DNA of 64,000 bases from contig OV050033.1 of NCBI GenBank assembly GCA_920105625.2, positions 93,188,280 through 93,252,279 of the forward strand. The letters run 5' to 3'. Origin of the DNA: Clusia tigrina (Eukaryota; Arthropoda; Insecta; Diptera; Clusiidae). Of the stretch, positions 26,601-39,882 are shown in pieces; positions within the stretch are counted from its first letter, which is position 1; each line of letters begins with the position of its first letter. A program made the translations under genes and the position numbers. Below the pieces are notes generated by a model. The model was not told the origin of the DNA. It saw only the letters and a list, made by a program, of their open reading frames with translations, and made no database searches.

Positions 26601-27854
26601 ATTTAAGCTAACGCTCAAAACTGTGCTACCCTTGAGTCCCAAATCAAACACTGATAAAGCTTCAAATGGTCCTAACTTCTATACGGTACGTCCTACACCT
26701 ATCAAAGTTTGTAACATATAAATCCTTGTAACTTTTTACTGGAGCGTCATAAAACCTGGAAATTTTGTAACAATTAAGTACTCGAGCCTCTTGTCAATTT
26801 AACCTATCGCTCAAAGCTGTGCTAACCTTGAGTCCCAAATCAAACACTGATAAATCTTCAAATGGCCCTAACTTCTATACGGTACGTCCTACACCTATCA
26901 AAGTTTGCAACATACAAATGCTTGTAACTTTTTACTGGAGCGTCATAAAACCTTGAAATTTTGTAACAATTAAGTACTCGAGCCTCTTGTCAATTTAAGC
27001 TATCGCTCAAAGCTGTGCTACCCTTGAGTCCCAAATCAATCACTGATAAAGCTTCAAATGGCCCTAACTTCTATACGGTACGTCCTACACCTATCAAAGT
27101 TTGCAACATACAAATGCTTGTAACTTTTTACTGGAGCGTCATAAAACCTTGAAATTTTGTAACAATAAAGTACTCGAGCCTCTTGTCAATTTAACCTATC
27201 GCTCAAAGCTGTGCTAACCTTGAGTCCCAAATCAAACACTGATAAATCTTCAAATGGCCCTAACTTCTATACGGTACGTCCTACACCTATCAAAGTTTGC
27301 AACATACAAATGCTTGTAACTTTTTACTGGAGCGTCATAAAACCTTGAAATTTTGTAACAATATAGTACTCGAGCCTCTTGTCAATTTAAGCTAACGCTC
27401 AAAACTGTGCTACCCTTGAGTCCCAAATCAAACACTGATAAAGCTTCAAATGGCCCTAACTTCTATACGGTACGTCCTACACCTATCAAAGTTTGCAACA
27501 TACAAATGCTTGTAACTTTTTACTGGTGCATCATAAAACCTTGAAATTTTGTAACAATATAGTACTCGAGCCTCTTGTCAATTTAAGCTAACGCTCAAAA
27601 CTGTGCTACCCTTGAGTCCCAAATCAAACACTTATAAAGCTTCAAATGGCCCTTACTTCTATACGGTACGTCCTACACCTATCAAAGTTTGCAACATACA
27701 AATGCTTGTAACTTTTTACTGGAGCGTCATAAAACCTTGAAATTTTGTAACAATTAAGTACTCGAGCCTCTTGTCAATTTAAGCTATCGCTCAAAGCTGT
27801 GCTACCCTTGAGTCCCAAATCAAACACTGATAAAACTTCAAATGGCCCTAACTT
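20631..27854. repeat. Irregular satellite domain
   Basis: About 37 monomers with no single dominant HOR length. Part of it is duplicated at 23-24 monomers: the marker ctatatggtac at about 20412 recurs at 25111, each followed by tttttaatgg, caattcaagc and a ctcaacc monomer; the gtcataaaaccgtg monomer at about 21460 recurs near 25964. A small deletion in gtaacaagtact near 24422 (four bases) lies between them. No non-satellite sequence was seen. Confidence 0.75.
22811..24200. repeat. Short-range HOR with tgttactttttac marker
   Basis: The variant tgttac, followed by ggagcatc and then cctatctctc, occurs at 22811, 23595 and 23987. The spacings are 784 and 392 bp, exactly four and two monomers. Each copy is followed by the same neighbours, including taagttaacgctc and gtgcttccc or gcgcttccc. 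This is a local two- or four-monomer amplification within the irregular domain. Confidence 0.85.
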
Positions 27855-30800
27855 CTATATGGTACGTCCTACACCTATCAAAGTTTGCAACATATAAATG
27901 CTTGTAACTTTTTAATGGAGCGTCATAAAACCTTGAAATTTTGTAACAATTAAGTACTCGAGCCTCTTGTCAATTTAAGCTATCGCTCAAAGCGGTGCTA
28001 CCCTTGAGTCCCAAATCAAACAGTGATAAAATTTCGAATGGCCCTAACTTCTATACGGTACGTCCTACACCTATCAAAGTTTGCAACATACAAATGCTTG
28101 TAACTTTTTACTGGAGCGTCATAAAACCTTGAAATTTTGTAATAATTAAGTACTCGAGCCTCTTGTCAATTTAAGCTAACGCTCAAATTGTGCTACCCTT
28201 GAGTCCCAAATCAAACACTGATAAAGCTTCAAATGGCCCTAACTTCTATACGGTACGTCCTACACCTATCAAAGTTTGCAACATACAAATGCTTGTAACT
28301 TTTTACTGGAGCGTCATAAAACCTTGAAATTTTGTAACAATATAGTACTCGAGCCTCTTGTCAATTTAACCTATCGCTCAAAGCTGTGCTAACCTTGAGT
28401 CCCAAATCAAACACTGATAAAACTTCAAATGGCCCTAACTTCTATACGGTACGTCCTACACCTATCAAAGTTTGCAACATACAAATGCTTGTAACTTTTT
28501 ACTGGAGCGTCATAAAACCTTGAAATTTTGTAACAATTAAGTACTCGAGCCTCTTGTCAATTTAAGCTAACGCTCAAAACTGTGCTACCCTTGAGTCCCA
28601 AATCAAACACTGATAAAGCTTCAAATGGCCCTAACTTCTATACGGTACGTCCTACACCTATCAAAGATTGCAACATATAAATGCTTGTAACTTTTTACTG
28701 GAGCGTCATAAAACCTTGAAATTTTGTAACAATATAGTACTCGAGCCTCTTGTCAATTTAAGCTAACGCTCAAATTGTGCTACCCTTGAGTCCCAAATCA
28801 AACACTGATAAAGCTTCAAATGGCCCTAACTTCTATACGGTACGTCCTACACCTATCAAAGTTTGCAACATACAAATGCTTGTAACTTTTTACTGGAGCG
28901 TCATAAAACCTTGAAATTTTGTAACAATATAGTACTCGAGCCTCTTGTCAATTTAACCTATCGCTCAAAGCTGTGCTACCCTTGAGTCCCAAATCAAACA
29001 CTGATAAAACTTCAAATGGCCCTAACTTCTATACGGTACGTCCTACACCTATCAAAGTTTGCAACATACAATTGCTTGTAACTTTTTACTGGAGCGTCAT
29101 AAAACCTTGAAATTTTGTAACAATTAAGTACTCGAGCCTCTTGTCAATTTAAGCTATCGCTCAAAGCTGTGCTACCCTTGAGTCCCAAATCAAACACTGA
29201 TAAAACTTCAAATGGCCCTAACTTCTATACGGTACGTCCTACACCTATCAAAGTTTGCAACATATAAATGCTTGTAACTTTTTACTGGAACGTCATAAAA
29301 CCTTGAAATTTTGTAACAATTAAGTACTCGAGCCTCTTGTCAATTTAAGCTATCGCTCAAAGCTGTGCTACCCTTGAGTCCCAAATCAAACACTGATAAA
29401 GCTTCAAATGGCCCTAACTTCTATACGGTACGTCCTACACCTATCAAAGTTTGCAACATACAAATGCTTGTAACTTTTTACTGGAGCGTCATAAAACCTT
29501 GAAATTTTGTAACAATAAAGTGCTCGAGCCTCTTGTCAATTTAACCTATCGCTCAAAGCTGTGCTAACCTTGAGTCCCAAATCAAACACTGATAAATCTT
29601 CAATCGGCCCTAACTTCTATACGGTACGTCCTACACCTATCAAAGTTTGCAACATACAAATGCTTGTAACTTTTTACTGCAGCGTCATAAAACCTTGAAA
29701 TTTTGTAACAATAAAGTACTCGAGCCTCTTGTCAATTTAAGCTAACGCTCAAAACTGTGCTACCCTTGAGTCCCAAATCAAACACTGATAAATCTTCAAA
29801 TGGCCCTAACTTCTATACGGTACGACCTACACCTATCAAAGATTGCAAAATATAAATGCTTGTAACTTTTTACTGGAGCGTCATAAAACCTTGAAATTTT
29901 GTAACAATATAGTACTCGAGCCTCTTGTCAATTTAAACTAACGCTCAAATTGTGCTACCCTTGAGTCCCAAATCAAACACTGATAAAGCTTCAAATGGCC
30001 CTAACTTCTATACGGTACGTCCTACACCTATCAAAGTTTGCAACATACAAATGCTTGTAACTTTTTACTGGAGCGTCATAAAACCTTGAAATTTTGTAAC
30101 AATATAGTACTCGAGCCTCTTGTCAATTTAACCTATCGCTCAAAGCTGTGCTAACCTTGAGTCCCAAATCAAACACTCATAAAGCTTCAAATGGCCCTAA
30201 CTTCTATACGGTACGTCCTACACCTATCAAAGTTTGCAACATACAAATGCTTGTAAGTTTTTACTGGAGCGTCATAAAACCTTGAAATTTTGTAACAATT
30301 AAGTACTCGAGCCTCTTGTCAATTTAAGCTATCGCTCAAAACTGTGCTACCCTTGAGTCCCAAATCAAACACTTATAAAGCTTCAAATGGCCCTTACTTC
30401 TATACGGTACGTCCTACACCTATCAAAGTTTGCAACATACAAATGCTTGTAACTTTTTACTGGAGCGTCATAAAACCTTGAAATTTTTTAACAATAAAGT
30501 ACTCGAGCCTCTTGTCAATTTAAGCTATCGCTCAAAGCTGTGCTACCCTTGAGCATCAAATCAAACACTGATAAAGCTTCAAATGGCCCTAACTTCTATA
30601 CGGTACGTCCTACACCTATCAAAGTTTGCAACATATAAATGCTTGTAACTTTTTACTGGAGCGTCATAAAACCTTGCAATTTTGTAACAATTAAGTACTC
30701 GAGCCTCTTGCCAATTTAAGCTATCGCTCAAAGCTGTGCTACCCTTGAGTCCCAAATCAAACACTGATAAAACTTCAAATGGCCCTAACTTCAATACGGT

Positions 30801-30987
30801 ACGTCCTACACCTATCAAAGATTGCAACATATAAATGCTTATAACTTTTTACTGGAGCGTCATAAAACCTTGAAATTTTGTAACAATTAAGTACTCGAGC
30901 CTCTTGTCAATTTAAGCTATCGCTCAAAGCTGTGCTACCCTTGAGTCCCAAATCAAACACTGATAAAACTTCAAATGGCCCTAACTT
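27855..30987. repeat. HOR copy A (about 16 monomers)
   Basis: This copy is measured from one ctatatggtac marker to the next (27855 to 30988), 3133 bp or 16 monomers minus 3 bases. It shares with the following copies, in order, gcggtgctaccc, aaatttcgaatgg, ctcaaattgtgc monomers, caattgcttg, gtgctcgag with caatcggcc, ctgcagcgtc, tacgacctac with gcaaaatataaatg, tcactcataaag, aaattttttaac, ccttgcaatttt and ttcaatacgg. Confidence 0.8.
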
Positions 30988-33900
30988 CTATATGGTACGT
31001 CCTACACCTATCAAAGTTTGCAACATATAAATGCTTGTAACTTTTTAATGGAGCGTCATAAAACCTTGAAATTTTGTAACAATTAAGTACTCGAGCCTCT
31101 TGTCAATTTAAGCTATCGCTCAAAGCGGTGCTACCCTTGAGTCCCAAATCAAACAGTGATAAAATTTCGAATGGCCCTAACTTCTATACGGTACGTCCTA
31201 CACCTATCAAAGTTTGCAACATACAAATGCTTGTAACTTTTTACTGGAGCGTCATAAAACCTTGAAATTTTGTAATAATTAAGTACTCGAGCCTCTTGTC
31301 AATTTAAGCTAACGCTCAAATTGTGCTACCCTTGAGTCCCAAATCAAACACTGATAAAGCTTCAAATGGCCCTAACTTCTATACGGTATGTCCTACACCT
31401 ATCAAAGTTTGCAACATACAAATGCTTGTAACTTTTTACTGGAGCGTCATAAAACCTTGAAATTTTGTAACAATATAGTACTCGAGCCTCTTGTCAATTT
31501 AACCTATCGCTCAAAGCTGTGCTAACCTTGAGTCCCAAATCAAACACTGATAAAACTTCAAATGGCCCTAACTTCTATACGGTACGTCCTACACCTATCA
31601 AAGTTTGCAACATACAAATGCTTGTAACTTTTTACTGGAGCGTCATAAAACCTTGAAATTTTGTAACAATTAAGTACTCGAGCCTCTTGTCAATTTAAGC
31701 TAACGCTCAAAACTGTGCTACCCTTGAGTCCCAAATCAAACACTGATAAAGCTTCAAATGGCCCTAACTTCTATACGGTACGTCCTACACCTATCAAAGT
31801 TTGCAACATACAAATGCTTGTAACTTTTTACTGGAGCGTCATAAAACCTTGAAATTTTGTAACAATTAAGTACTCGAGCCTCTTGTCAATTTAAGCTAAC
31901 GCTCAAAACTGTGCTACCCTTGAGTCCCAAATCAAACACTGATAAATCTTCAAATGGCCCTAACTTCTATACGGTACGTCCTACACCTATCAAAGATTGC
32001 AACATATAAATGCTTGTAACTTTTTACTGGAGCGTCATAAAACCTTGAAATTTTGTAACAATATAGTACTCGAGCCTCTTGTCAATTTAAGCTAACGCTC
32101 AAATTGTGCTACCCTTGAGTCCCAAATCAAACACTGATAAAGCTTCAAATGGCCCTAACTTCTATACGGTACGTCCTACACCTATCAAAGTTTGCAACAT
32201 ACAAATGCTTGTAACTTTTTACTGGAGCGTCATAAAACCTTGAAATTTTGTAACAATATAGTACTCGAGCCTCTTGTCAATTTAACCTATCGCTCAAAGC
32301 TGTGCTACCCTTGAGTCCCAAATCAAACACTGATAAAACTTCAAATGGCCCTAACTTCTATACGGTACGTCCTACACCTATCAAAGTTTGCAACATACAA
32401 TTGCTTGTAACTTTTTACTGGAGCGTCATAAAACCTTGAAATTTTGTAACAATTAAGTACTCGAGCCTCTTGTCAATTTAAGCTATCGCTCAAAGCTGTG
32501 CTACCCTTGAGTCCCAAATCAAACACTGATAAAACTTCAAATGGCCCTAACTTCTATACGGTACGTCCTACACCTATCAAAGTTTGCAACATATAAATGC
32601 TTATAACTTTTTACTGGAGCGTCATAAAACCTTGAAATTTTGTAACAATTAAGTACTCGAGCCTCTTGTCAATTTAAGCTATCGCTCAAAGCTGTGCTAC
32701 CCTTGAGTCCCAAATCAAACACTGATAAAGCTTCAAATGGCCCTAACTTCTATACGGTACGTCCTACACCTATCAAAGTTTGCAACATACAAATGCTTGT
32801 AACTTTTTACTGGAGCGTCATAAAACCTTGAAATTTTGTAACAATAAAGTGCTCGAGCCTCTTGTCAATTTAACCTATCGCTCAAAGCTGTGCTAACCTT
32901 GAGTCCCAAATCAAACACTGATAAATCTTCAATCGGCCCTAACTTCTATACGGTACGTCCTACACCTATCAAAGTTTGCAACATACAAATGCTTGTAACT
33001 TTTTACTGCAGCGTCATAAAACCTTGAAATTTTGTAACAATAAAGTACTCGAGCCTCTTGTCAATTTAAGCTAACGCTCAAAACTGTGCTACCCTTGAGT
33101 CCCAAATCAAACACTGATAAATCTTCAAATGGCCCTAACTTCTATACGGTACGACCTACACCTATCAAAGATTGCAAAATATAAATGCTTGTAACTTTTT
33201 ACTGGAGCGTCATAAAACCTTGAAATTTTGTAACAATATAGTACTCGAGCCTCTTGTCAATTTAAGCTAACGCTCAAATTGTGCTACCCTTGAGTCCCAA
33301 ATCAAACACTGATAAAGCTTCAAATGGCCCTAACTTCTATACGGTACGTCCTACACCTATCAAAGTTTGCAACATACAAATGCTTGTAACTTTTTACTGG
33401 AGCGTCATAAAACCTTGAAATTTTGTAACAATATAGTACTCGAGCCTCTTGTCAATTTAACCTATCGCTCAAAGCTGTGCTAACCTTGAGTCCCAAATCA
33501 AACACTCATAAAGCTTCAAATGGCCCTAACTTCTATACGGTACGTCCTACACCTATCAAAGTTTGCAACATACAATTGCTTGTAACTTTTTACTGGAGCG
33601 TCATAAAACCTTGAAATTTTGTAACAATTAAGTACTCGAGCCTCTTGTCAATTTAAGCTATCGCTCAAAACTGTGCTACCCTTGAGTCCCAAATCAAACA
33701 CTTATAAAGCTTCAAATGGCCCTTACTTCTATACGGTACGTCCTACACCTATCAAAGTTTGCAACATACAAATGCTTGTAACTTTTTACTGGAGCGTCAT
33801 AAAACCTTGAAATTTTTTAACAATAAAGTACTCGAGCCTCTTGTCAATTTAAGCTATCGCTCAAAGCTGTGCTACCCTTGAGCATCAAATCAAACACTGA

Positions 33901-34316
33901 TAAAGCTTCAAATGGCCCTAACTTCTATACGGTACGTCCTACACCTATCAAAGTTTGCAACATATAAATGCTTGTAACTTTTTACTGGAGCGTCATAAAA
34001 CCTTGCAATTTTGTAACAATTAAGTACTCGAGCCTCTTGCCAATTTAAGCTATCGCTCAAAGCTGTGCTACCCTTGAGTCCCAAATCAAACACTGATAAA
34101 ACTTCAAATGGCCCTAACTTCAATACGGTACGTCCTACACCTATCAAAGATTGCAACATATAAATGCTTATAACTTTTTACTGCAGCGTCATAAAACCTT
34201 GAAATTTTGTAACAATTAAGTACTCGAGCCTCTTGTCAATTTAAGCTATCGCTCAAAGCTGTGCTACCCTTGAGTCCCAAATCAAACACTGATAAAACTT
34301 CAAATGGCCCTAACTT
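30988..34316. repeat. HOR copy B (about 17 monomers)
   Basis: 3329 bp, 17 monomers minus 3 bases. It has the same order of diagnostic variants as the copy before it, with one more monomer in the stretch after 31600. The minus 3 bases fit the short ctcaaattgtgc monomers that lack one base each. The 83-codon minus-strand frame at 33908-34159 is the same chance frame as at 30579-30830, kept open by ttcaatacgg. Confidence 0.8.
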
Positions 34317-37058
34317 CTATATGGTACGTCCTACACCTATCAAAGTTTGCAACATATAAATGCTTGTAACTTTTTAATGGAGCGTCATAAAACCTTTAAA
34401 TTTTGTAACAATTAAGTACTCGAGCCTCTTGTCAATTTAAGCTATCGCTCAAAGCTGTGCTACCCTTGAGTCCCAAATCAAACAGTGATAAAATTTCAAA
34501 TGGCCCTAACTTCTATACGGTACGTCCTACACCTATCAAAGTTTGCAACATACAAATGCTTGTAACTTTTTACTGGAGCGTCATAAAACCTTGAAATTTT
34601 GTAACAATTAAGTACTCGAGCCTCTTGTCAATTTAAGCTAACGCTCAAAACTGTGCTACCCTTGAGTCCCAAATCAAACACTGATAAATCTTCAAATGGC
34701 CCTAACTTCTATACGGTACGTCCTACACCTATCAAAGATTGCAACATATAAATGCTTGTAACTTTTTACTGGAGCGTCATAAAACCTTGAAATTTTGTAA
34801 CAATATAGTACTCGAGCCTCTTGTCAATTTAAGCTAACGCTCAAATTGTGCTACCCTTGAGTCCCAAATCAAACACTGATAAAGCTTCAAATGGCCCTAA
34901 CTTCTATACGGTACGTCCTACACCTATCAAAGTTTGCAACATACAAATGCTTGTAACTTTTTACTGGAGCGTCATAAAACCTTGAAATTTTGTAACAATA
35001 TAGTACTCGAGCCTCTTGTCAATTTAACCTATCGCTCAAAGCTGTGCTACCCTTGAGTCCCAAATCAAACACTGATAAATCTTCAAATGGCCCTAACTTC
35101 TATACGGTACGTCCTACACCTATCAAAGTTTGCAACATACAATTGCTTGTAACTTTTTACTGGAGCGTCATAAAACCTTGAAATTTTGTAACAATTAAGT
35201 ACTCGAGCCTCTTGTCAATTTAAGCTATCGCTCAAAGCTGTGCTACCCTTGAGTCCCAAATCAAACACTGATAAAACTTCAAATGGCCCTAACTTCTATA
35301 CGGTACGTCCTACACCTATCAAAGTTTGCAACATATAAATGCTTATAACTTTTTACTGGAGCGTCATAAAACCTTGAAATTTTGTAACAATTAAGTACTC
35401 GAGCCTCTTGTCAATTTAAGCTATCGCTCAAAGCTGTGCTACCCTTGAGTCCCAAATCAAACACTGATAAAGCTTCAAATGGCCCTAACTTCTATACGGT
35501 ACGTCCTACACCTATCAAAGTTTGCAACATACAAATGCTTGTAACTTTTTACTGGAGCGTCATAAAACCTTGAAATTTTGTAACAATAAAGTGCTCGAGC
35601 CTCTTGTCAATTTAACCTATCGCTCAAAGCTGTGCTAACCTTGAGTCCCAAATCAAACACTGATAAATCTTCAATCGGCCCTAACTTCTATACGGTACGT
35701 CCTACACCTATCAAAGTTTGCAACATACAAATGCTTGTAACTTTTTACTGCAGCGTCATAAAACCTTGAAATTTTGTAACAATAAAGTACTCGAGCCTCT
35801 TGTCAATTTAAGCTAACGCTCAAAACTGTGCTACCCTTGAGTCCCAAATCAAACACTGATAAATCTTCAAATGGCCCTAACTTCTATACGGTACGACCTA
35901 CACCTATCAAAGATTGCAAAATATAAATGCTTGTAACTTTTTACTGGAGCGTCATAAAACCTTGAAATTTTGTAACAATATAGTACTCGAGCCTCTTGTC
36001 AATTTAAGCTAACGCTCAAATTGTGCTACCCTTGAGTCCCAAATCAAACACTGATAAAGCTTCAAATGGCCCTAACTTCTATACGGTACGTCCTACACCT
36101 ATCAAAGTTTGCAACATACAAATGCTTGTAACTTTTTACTGGAGCGTCATAAAACCTTGAAATTTTGTAACAATATAGTACTCGAGCCTCTTGTCAATTT
36201 AACCTATCGCTCAAAGCTGTGCTAACCTTGAGTCCCAAATCAAACACTCATAAAGCTTCAAATGGCCCTAACTTCTATACGGTACGTCCTACACCTATCA
36301 AAGTTTGCAACATACAATTGCTTGTAACTTTTTACTGGAGCGTCATAAAACCTTGAAATTTTGTAACAATTAAGTACTCGAGCCTCTTGTCAATTTAAGC
36401 TATCGCTCAAAACTGTGCTACCCTTGAGTCCCAAATCAAACACTTATAAAGCTTCAAATGGCCCTTACTTCTATACGGTACGTCCTACACCTATCAAAGT
36501 TTGCAACATACAAATGCTTGTAACTTTTTACTGGAGCGTCATAAAACCTTGAAATTTTTTAACAATAAAGTACTCGAGCCTCTTGTCAATTTAAGTTATC
36601 GCTCAAAGCTGTGCTACCCTTGAGCATCAAATCAAACACTGATAAAGCTTCAAATGGCCCTAACTTCTATACGGTACGTCCTACACCTATCAAAGTTTGC
36701 AACATATAAATGCTTGTAACTTTTTACTGGAGCGTCATAAAACCTTGCAATTTTGTAACAATTAAGTACTCGAGCCTCTTGCCAATTTAAGCTATCGCTC
36801 AAAGCTGTGCTACCCTTGAGTCCCAAATCAAACACTGATAAAACTTCAAATGGCCCTAACTTCAATACGGTACGTCCTACACCTATCAAAGATTGCAACA
36901 TATAAATGCTTATAACTTTTTACTGCAGCGTCATAAAACCTTGAAATTTTGTAACAATTAAGTACTCGAGCCTCTTGTCAATTTAAGCTATCGCTCAAAG
37001 CTGTGCTACCCTTGAGTCCCAAATCAAACACTGATAAAACTTCAAATGGCCCTAACTT
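34317..37058. repeat. HOR copy C (about 14 monomers)
   Basis: 2742 bp, 14 monomers minus 2 bases. The variant order matches copy B, but three monomers are absent: after the aaatttcaaatgg monomer near 34490 it goes almost directly to the gattgcaacatataaatg monomer near 34735. It shares ctgcagcgtc near 34181/36923 and aaccttta with the neighbouring copy boundaries, which supports direct descent of adjacent copies. Confidence 0.8.
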
Positions 37059-39012
37059 CTATATGGTACGTCCTACACCTATCAAAGTTTGCAACATATA
37101 AATGCTTGTAACTTTTTAATGGAGCGTCATAAAACCTTTAAATTTTGTAACAATTAAGTACTCGAGCCTCTTGTCAATTTAAGCTATCGCTCAAAGCTGT
37201 GCTACCCTTGAGTCCCAAATCAAACAGTGATAAAATTTCAAATGGCCCTAACTTCTACACGGTACGTCCTACACCTATCAAAGTTTGCAACATACAAATG
37301 CTTGTAACTTTTTACTGGAGCGTCATAAAACCTTGAAATTTTGTAATAATTAAGTACTCGAGCCTCTTGTCAATTTAAGCTATTGCTCAAAGCTGTGCTA
37401 CCCTTGAGTCCCAAATCAAACACTGATAAAGCTTCAAATGGCCCTAACTTCTATACGGTATGTCCTACACCTATCAAAGTTTGCAACATACAAATGCTTG
37501 TAACTTTTTACTGGAGCGTCATAAAACCTTGAAATTTTGTAACAATTAAGTACTCGAGCCTCTTGTCAATTTAAGCTATCGCTCAAATCTGTGCTACCCT
37601 TGAGTCCCAAATCAAACACTTATAAAGCTTCAAATGGCCCTAACTTCTATACGGTACGTCCTACACCTATCAAAGTTTGCAACATACAAATGCTTGCAAC
37701 TTTTTACTGGAGCGTCATAAAACCTTGAAATTTTGTAGCAATATAGTACTCGAGCCTCTTGTCAATTTAAGCTAACGCTCAAAACTGTGCTACCCTTGAG
37801 TCCCAAATCAAACACTGATAAAGCTTCAAATGGCCCTAACTTCTATACGGTACGTCCTACACCTATCTAAGTTTGCAACATATAAATGCTTGTAACTTTT
37901 TACTGGAGCGTCATAAAACCTTGAAATTTTGTTACAATTAAGTACTCGAGCCTCTTGTCAATTTAAGCTATCGCTCAAAGCTGTGCTACCCTTGAGTCCC
38001 AAATCAAACACTGATAAAGCTTCAAATGGCCCTAACTTCTATACGGTACGTCCTACACCTATCAAAGTTTGCAACATACAAATGCTTGTAACTTTTTACT
38101 GGAGCGTCATAAAACCTTGAAATTTTGTAACAATATAGTACTCGAGCCTCTTGTCAATTTAACCTATCGCTCAAAGCTGTGCTAACCTTGAGTCCCAAAT
38201 CAAACACTCATAAAGCTTCAAATGGCCCTAACTTCTATACGGTACGTCCTACACCTATCAAAGTTTGCAACATACAATTGCTTGTAACTTTTTACTGGAG
38301 CGTCATAAAACCTTGAAATTTTGTAACAATTAAGTACTCGAGCCTCTTGTCAATTTAAGCTATCGCTCAAAACTGTGCTACCCTTGAGTCCCAAATCAAA
38401 CACTTATAAAGCTTCAAATGGCCCTTACTTCTATACGGTACGTCCTACACCTATCAAAGTTTGCAACATACTTGTAAATTTTTACTGGAGCGTCATAAAA
38501 CCTTGAAATTTTTTAACAATAAAGTACTCGAGCCTCTTGTCAATTTAAGCTATCGCTCAAAGCTGTGCTACCCTTGAGCATCAAATCAAACACTGATAAA
38601 GCTTCAAATGGCCCTAACTTCTATACGGTACGTCCTACACCTATCAAAGTTTGCAACATATAAATGCTTGTAACTTTTTACTGGAGCGTCATAAAACCTT
38701 GCAATTTTGTAACAATTAAGTACTCGAGCCTCTTGCCAATTTAAGCTATCGCTCAAAGCTGTGCTACCCTTGAGTCCCAAATCAAACACTGATAAAACTT
38801 CAAATGGCCCTAACTTCAATACGGTACGTCCTACACCTATCAAAGATTGCAACATATAAATGCTTATAACTTTTTACTGGAGCGTCATAAAACCTTGACA
38901 TTTTGTAACAATTAAGTACTCGAGCCTCTTGTCAATTTAAGCTATCGCTCAAAGCTGTGCTACCCTTGAGTCCCAAATCAAACACTGATAAAACTTCAAA
39001 TGGCCCTAACTT
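37059..39012. repeat. HOR copy D (about 10 monomers, chimeric)
   Basis: 1954 bp, 10 monomers minus 6 bases. The six-base loss is in caacatacttgtaaat near 38468, where aaatgc is missing. Its beginning matches copy C, but its middle (ctcaaatctgtgc, gcttgcaac, ttttgtagcaat, ttttgttacaat; about 37570-37940) is of a type found next at 39540-39900, and its end returns to copy-C sequence (ccttgcaatttt, ttcaatacgg). The copy looks like a chimera made by exchange between two HOR types. Confidence 0.75.
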
Positions 39013-39882
39013 CTATATGGTACGTCCTACACCTATCAAAGTTTGCAACATATAAATGCTTGTAACTTTTTAATGGAGCGTCATAAAACCTTGAAATTTT
39101 GTAACAATTAAGTACTCGAGCCTCTTGTCAATTTAAGCTATCGCTCAAAGCTGTGCTACCCTTGAGTCCCAAATCAAACAGTGATAAAATTTCAAATGGC
39201 CCTAACTTCTATACGGTACGTCCTACACCTATCAAAGTTTGCAACATACAAATGCTTGTAACTTTTTACTGGAGCGTCATAAAACCTTGAAATTTTGTAA
39301 TAATTAAGTACTCGAGCCTCTTGTCAATTTAAGCTATCGCTCAAAGCTGTGCTACCCTTGAGTCCCAAATCAAACACTGATAAAGCTTCAAATGGCCCTA
39401 ACTTCTATACGGTACGTCCTACACCTATCAAAGTTTGCAACATACAAATGCTTGTAACTTTTTACTGGAGCGTCATAAAACCTTGAAATTTTGTAACAAT
39501 TAAGTACTCGAGCCTCTTGTCAATTTAAGCTATCGCTCAAATCTGTGCTACCCTTGAGTCCCAAATCAAACACTTATAAAGCTTCAAATGGCCCTAACTT
39601 CTATACGGTACGTCCTACACCTATCAAAGTTTGCAACATACAAATGCTTGCAACTTTTTACTGGAGCGTCATAAAACCTTGAAATTTTGTAGCAATATAG
39701 TACTCGAGCCTCTTGTCAATTTAAGCTAACGCTCAAAACTGTGCTACCCTTGAGTCCCAAATCAAACACTGATAAAGCTTCAAATGGCCCTAACTTCTAT
39801 ACGGTACGTCCTACACCTATCAAAGTTTGCAACATATAAATGCTTGTAACTTTTTACTGGAGCGTCATAAAACCTTGAAATT
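39013..39882. repeat. Satellite transition stretch
   Basis: Four to five monomers that repeat the start of HOR copy D (ctatatggtac, tttttaatgg, aaatttcaaatgg, gtaataattaag, ctcaaatctgtgc, gcttgcaac, ttttgtagcaat) at a 10-monomer offset and then lead into the 12-monomer tandem pair. No other sequence is present. Confidence 0.8.
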
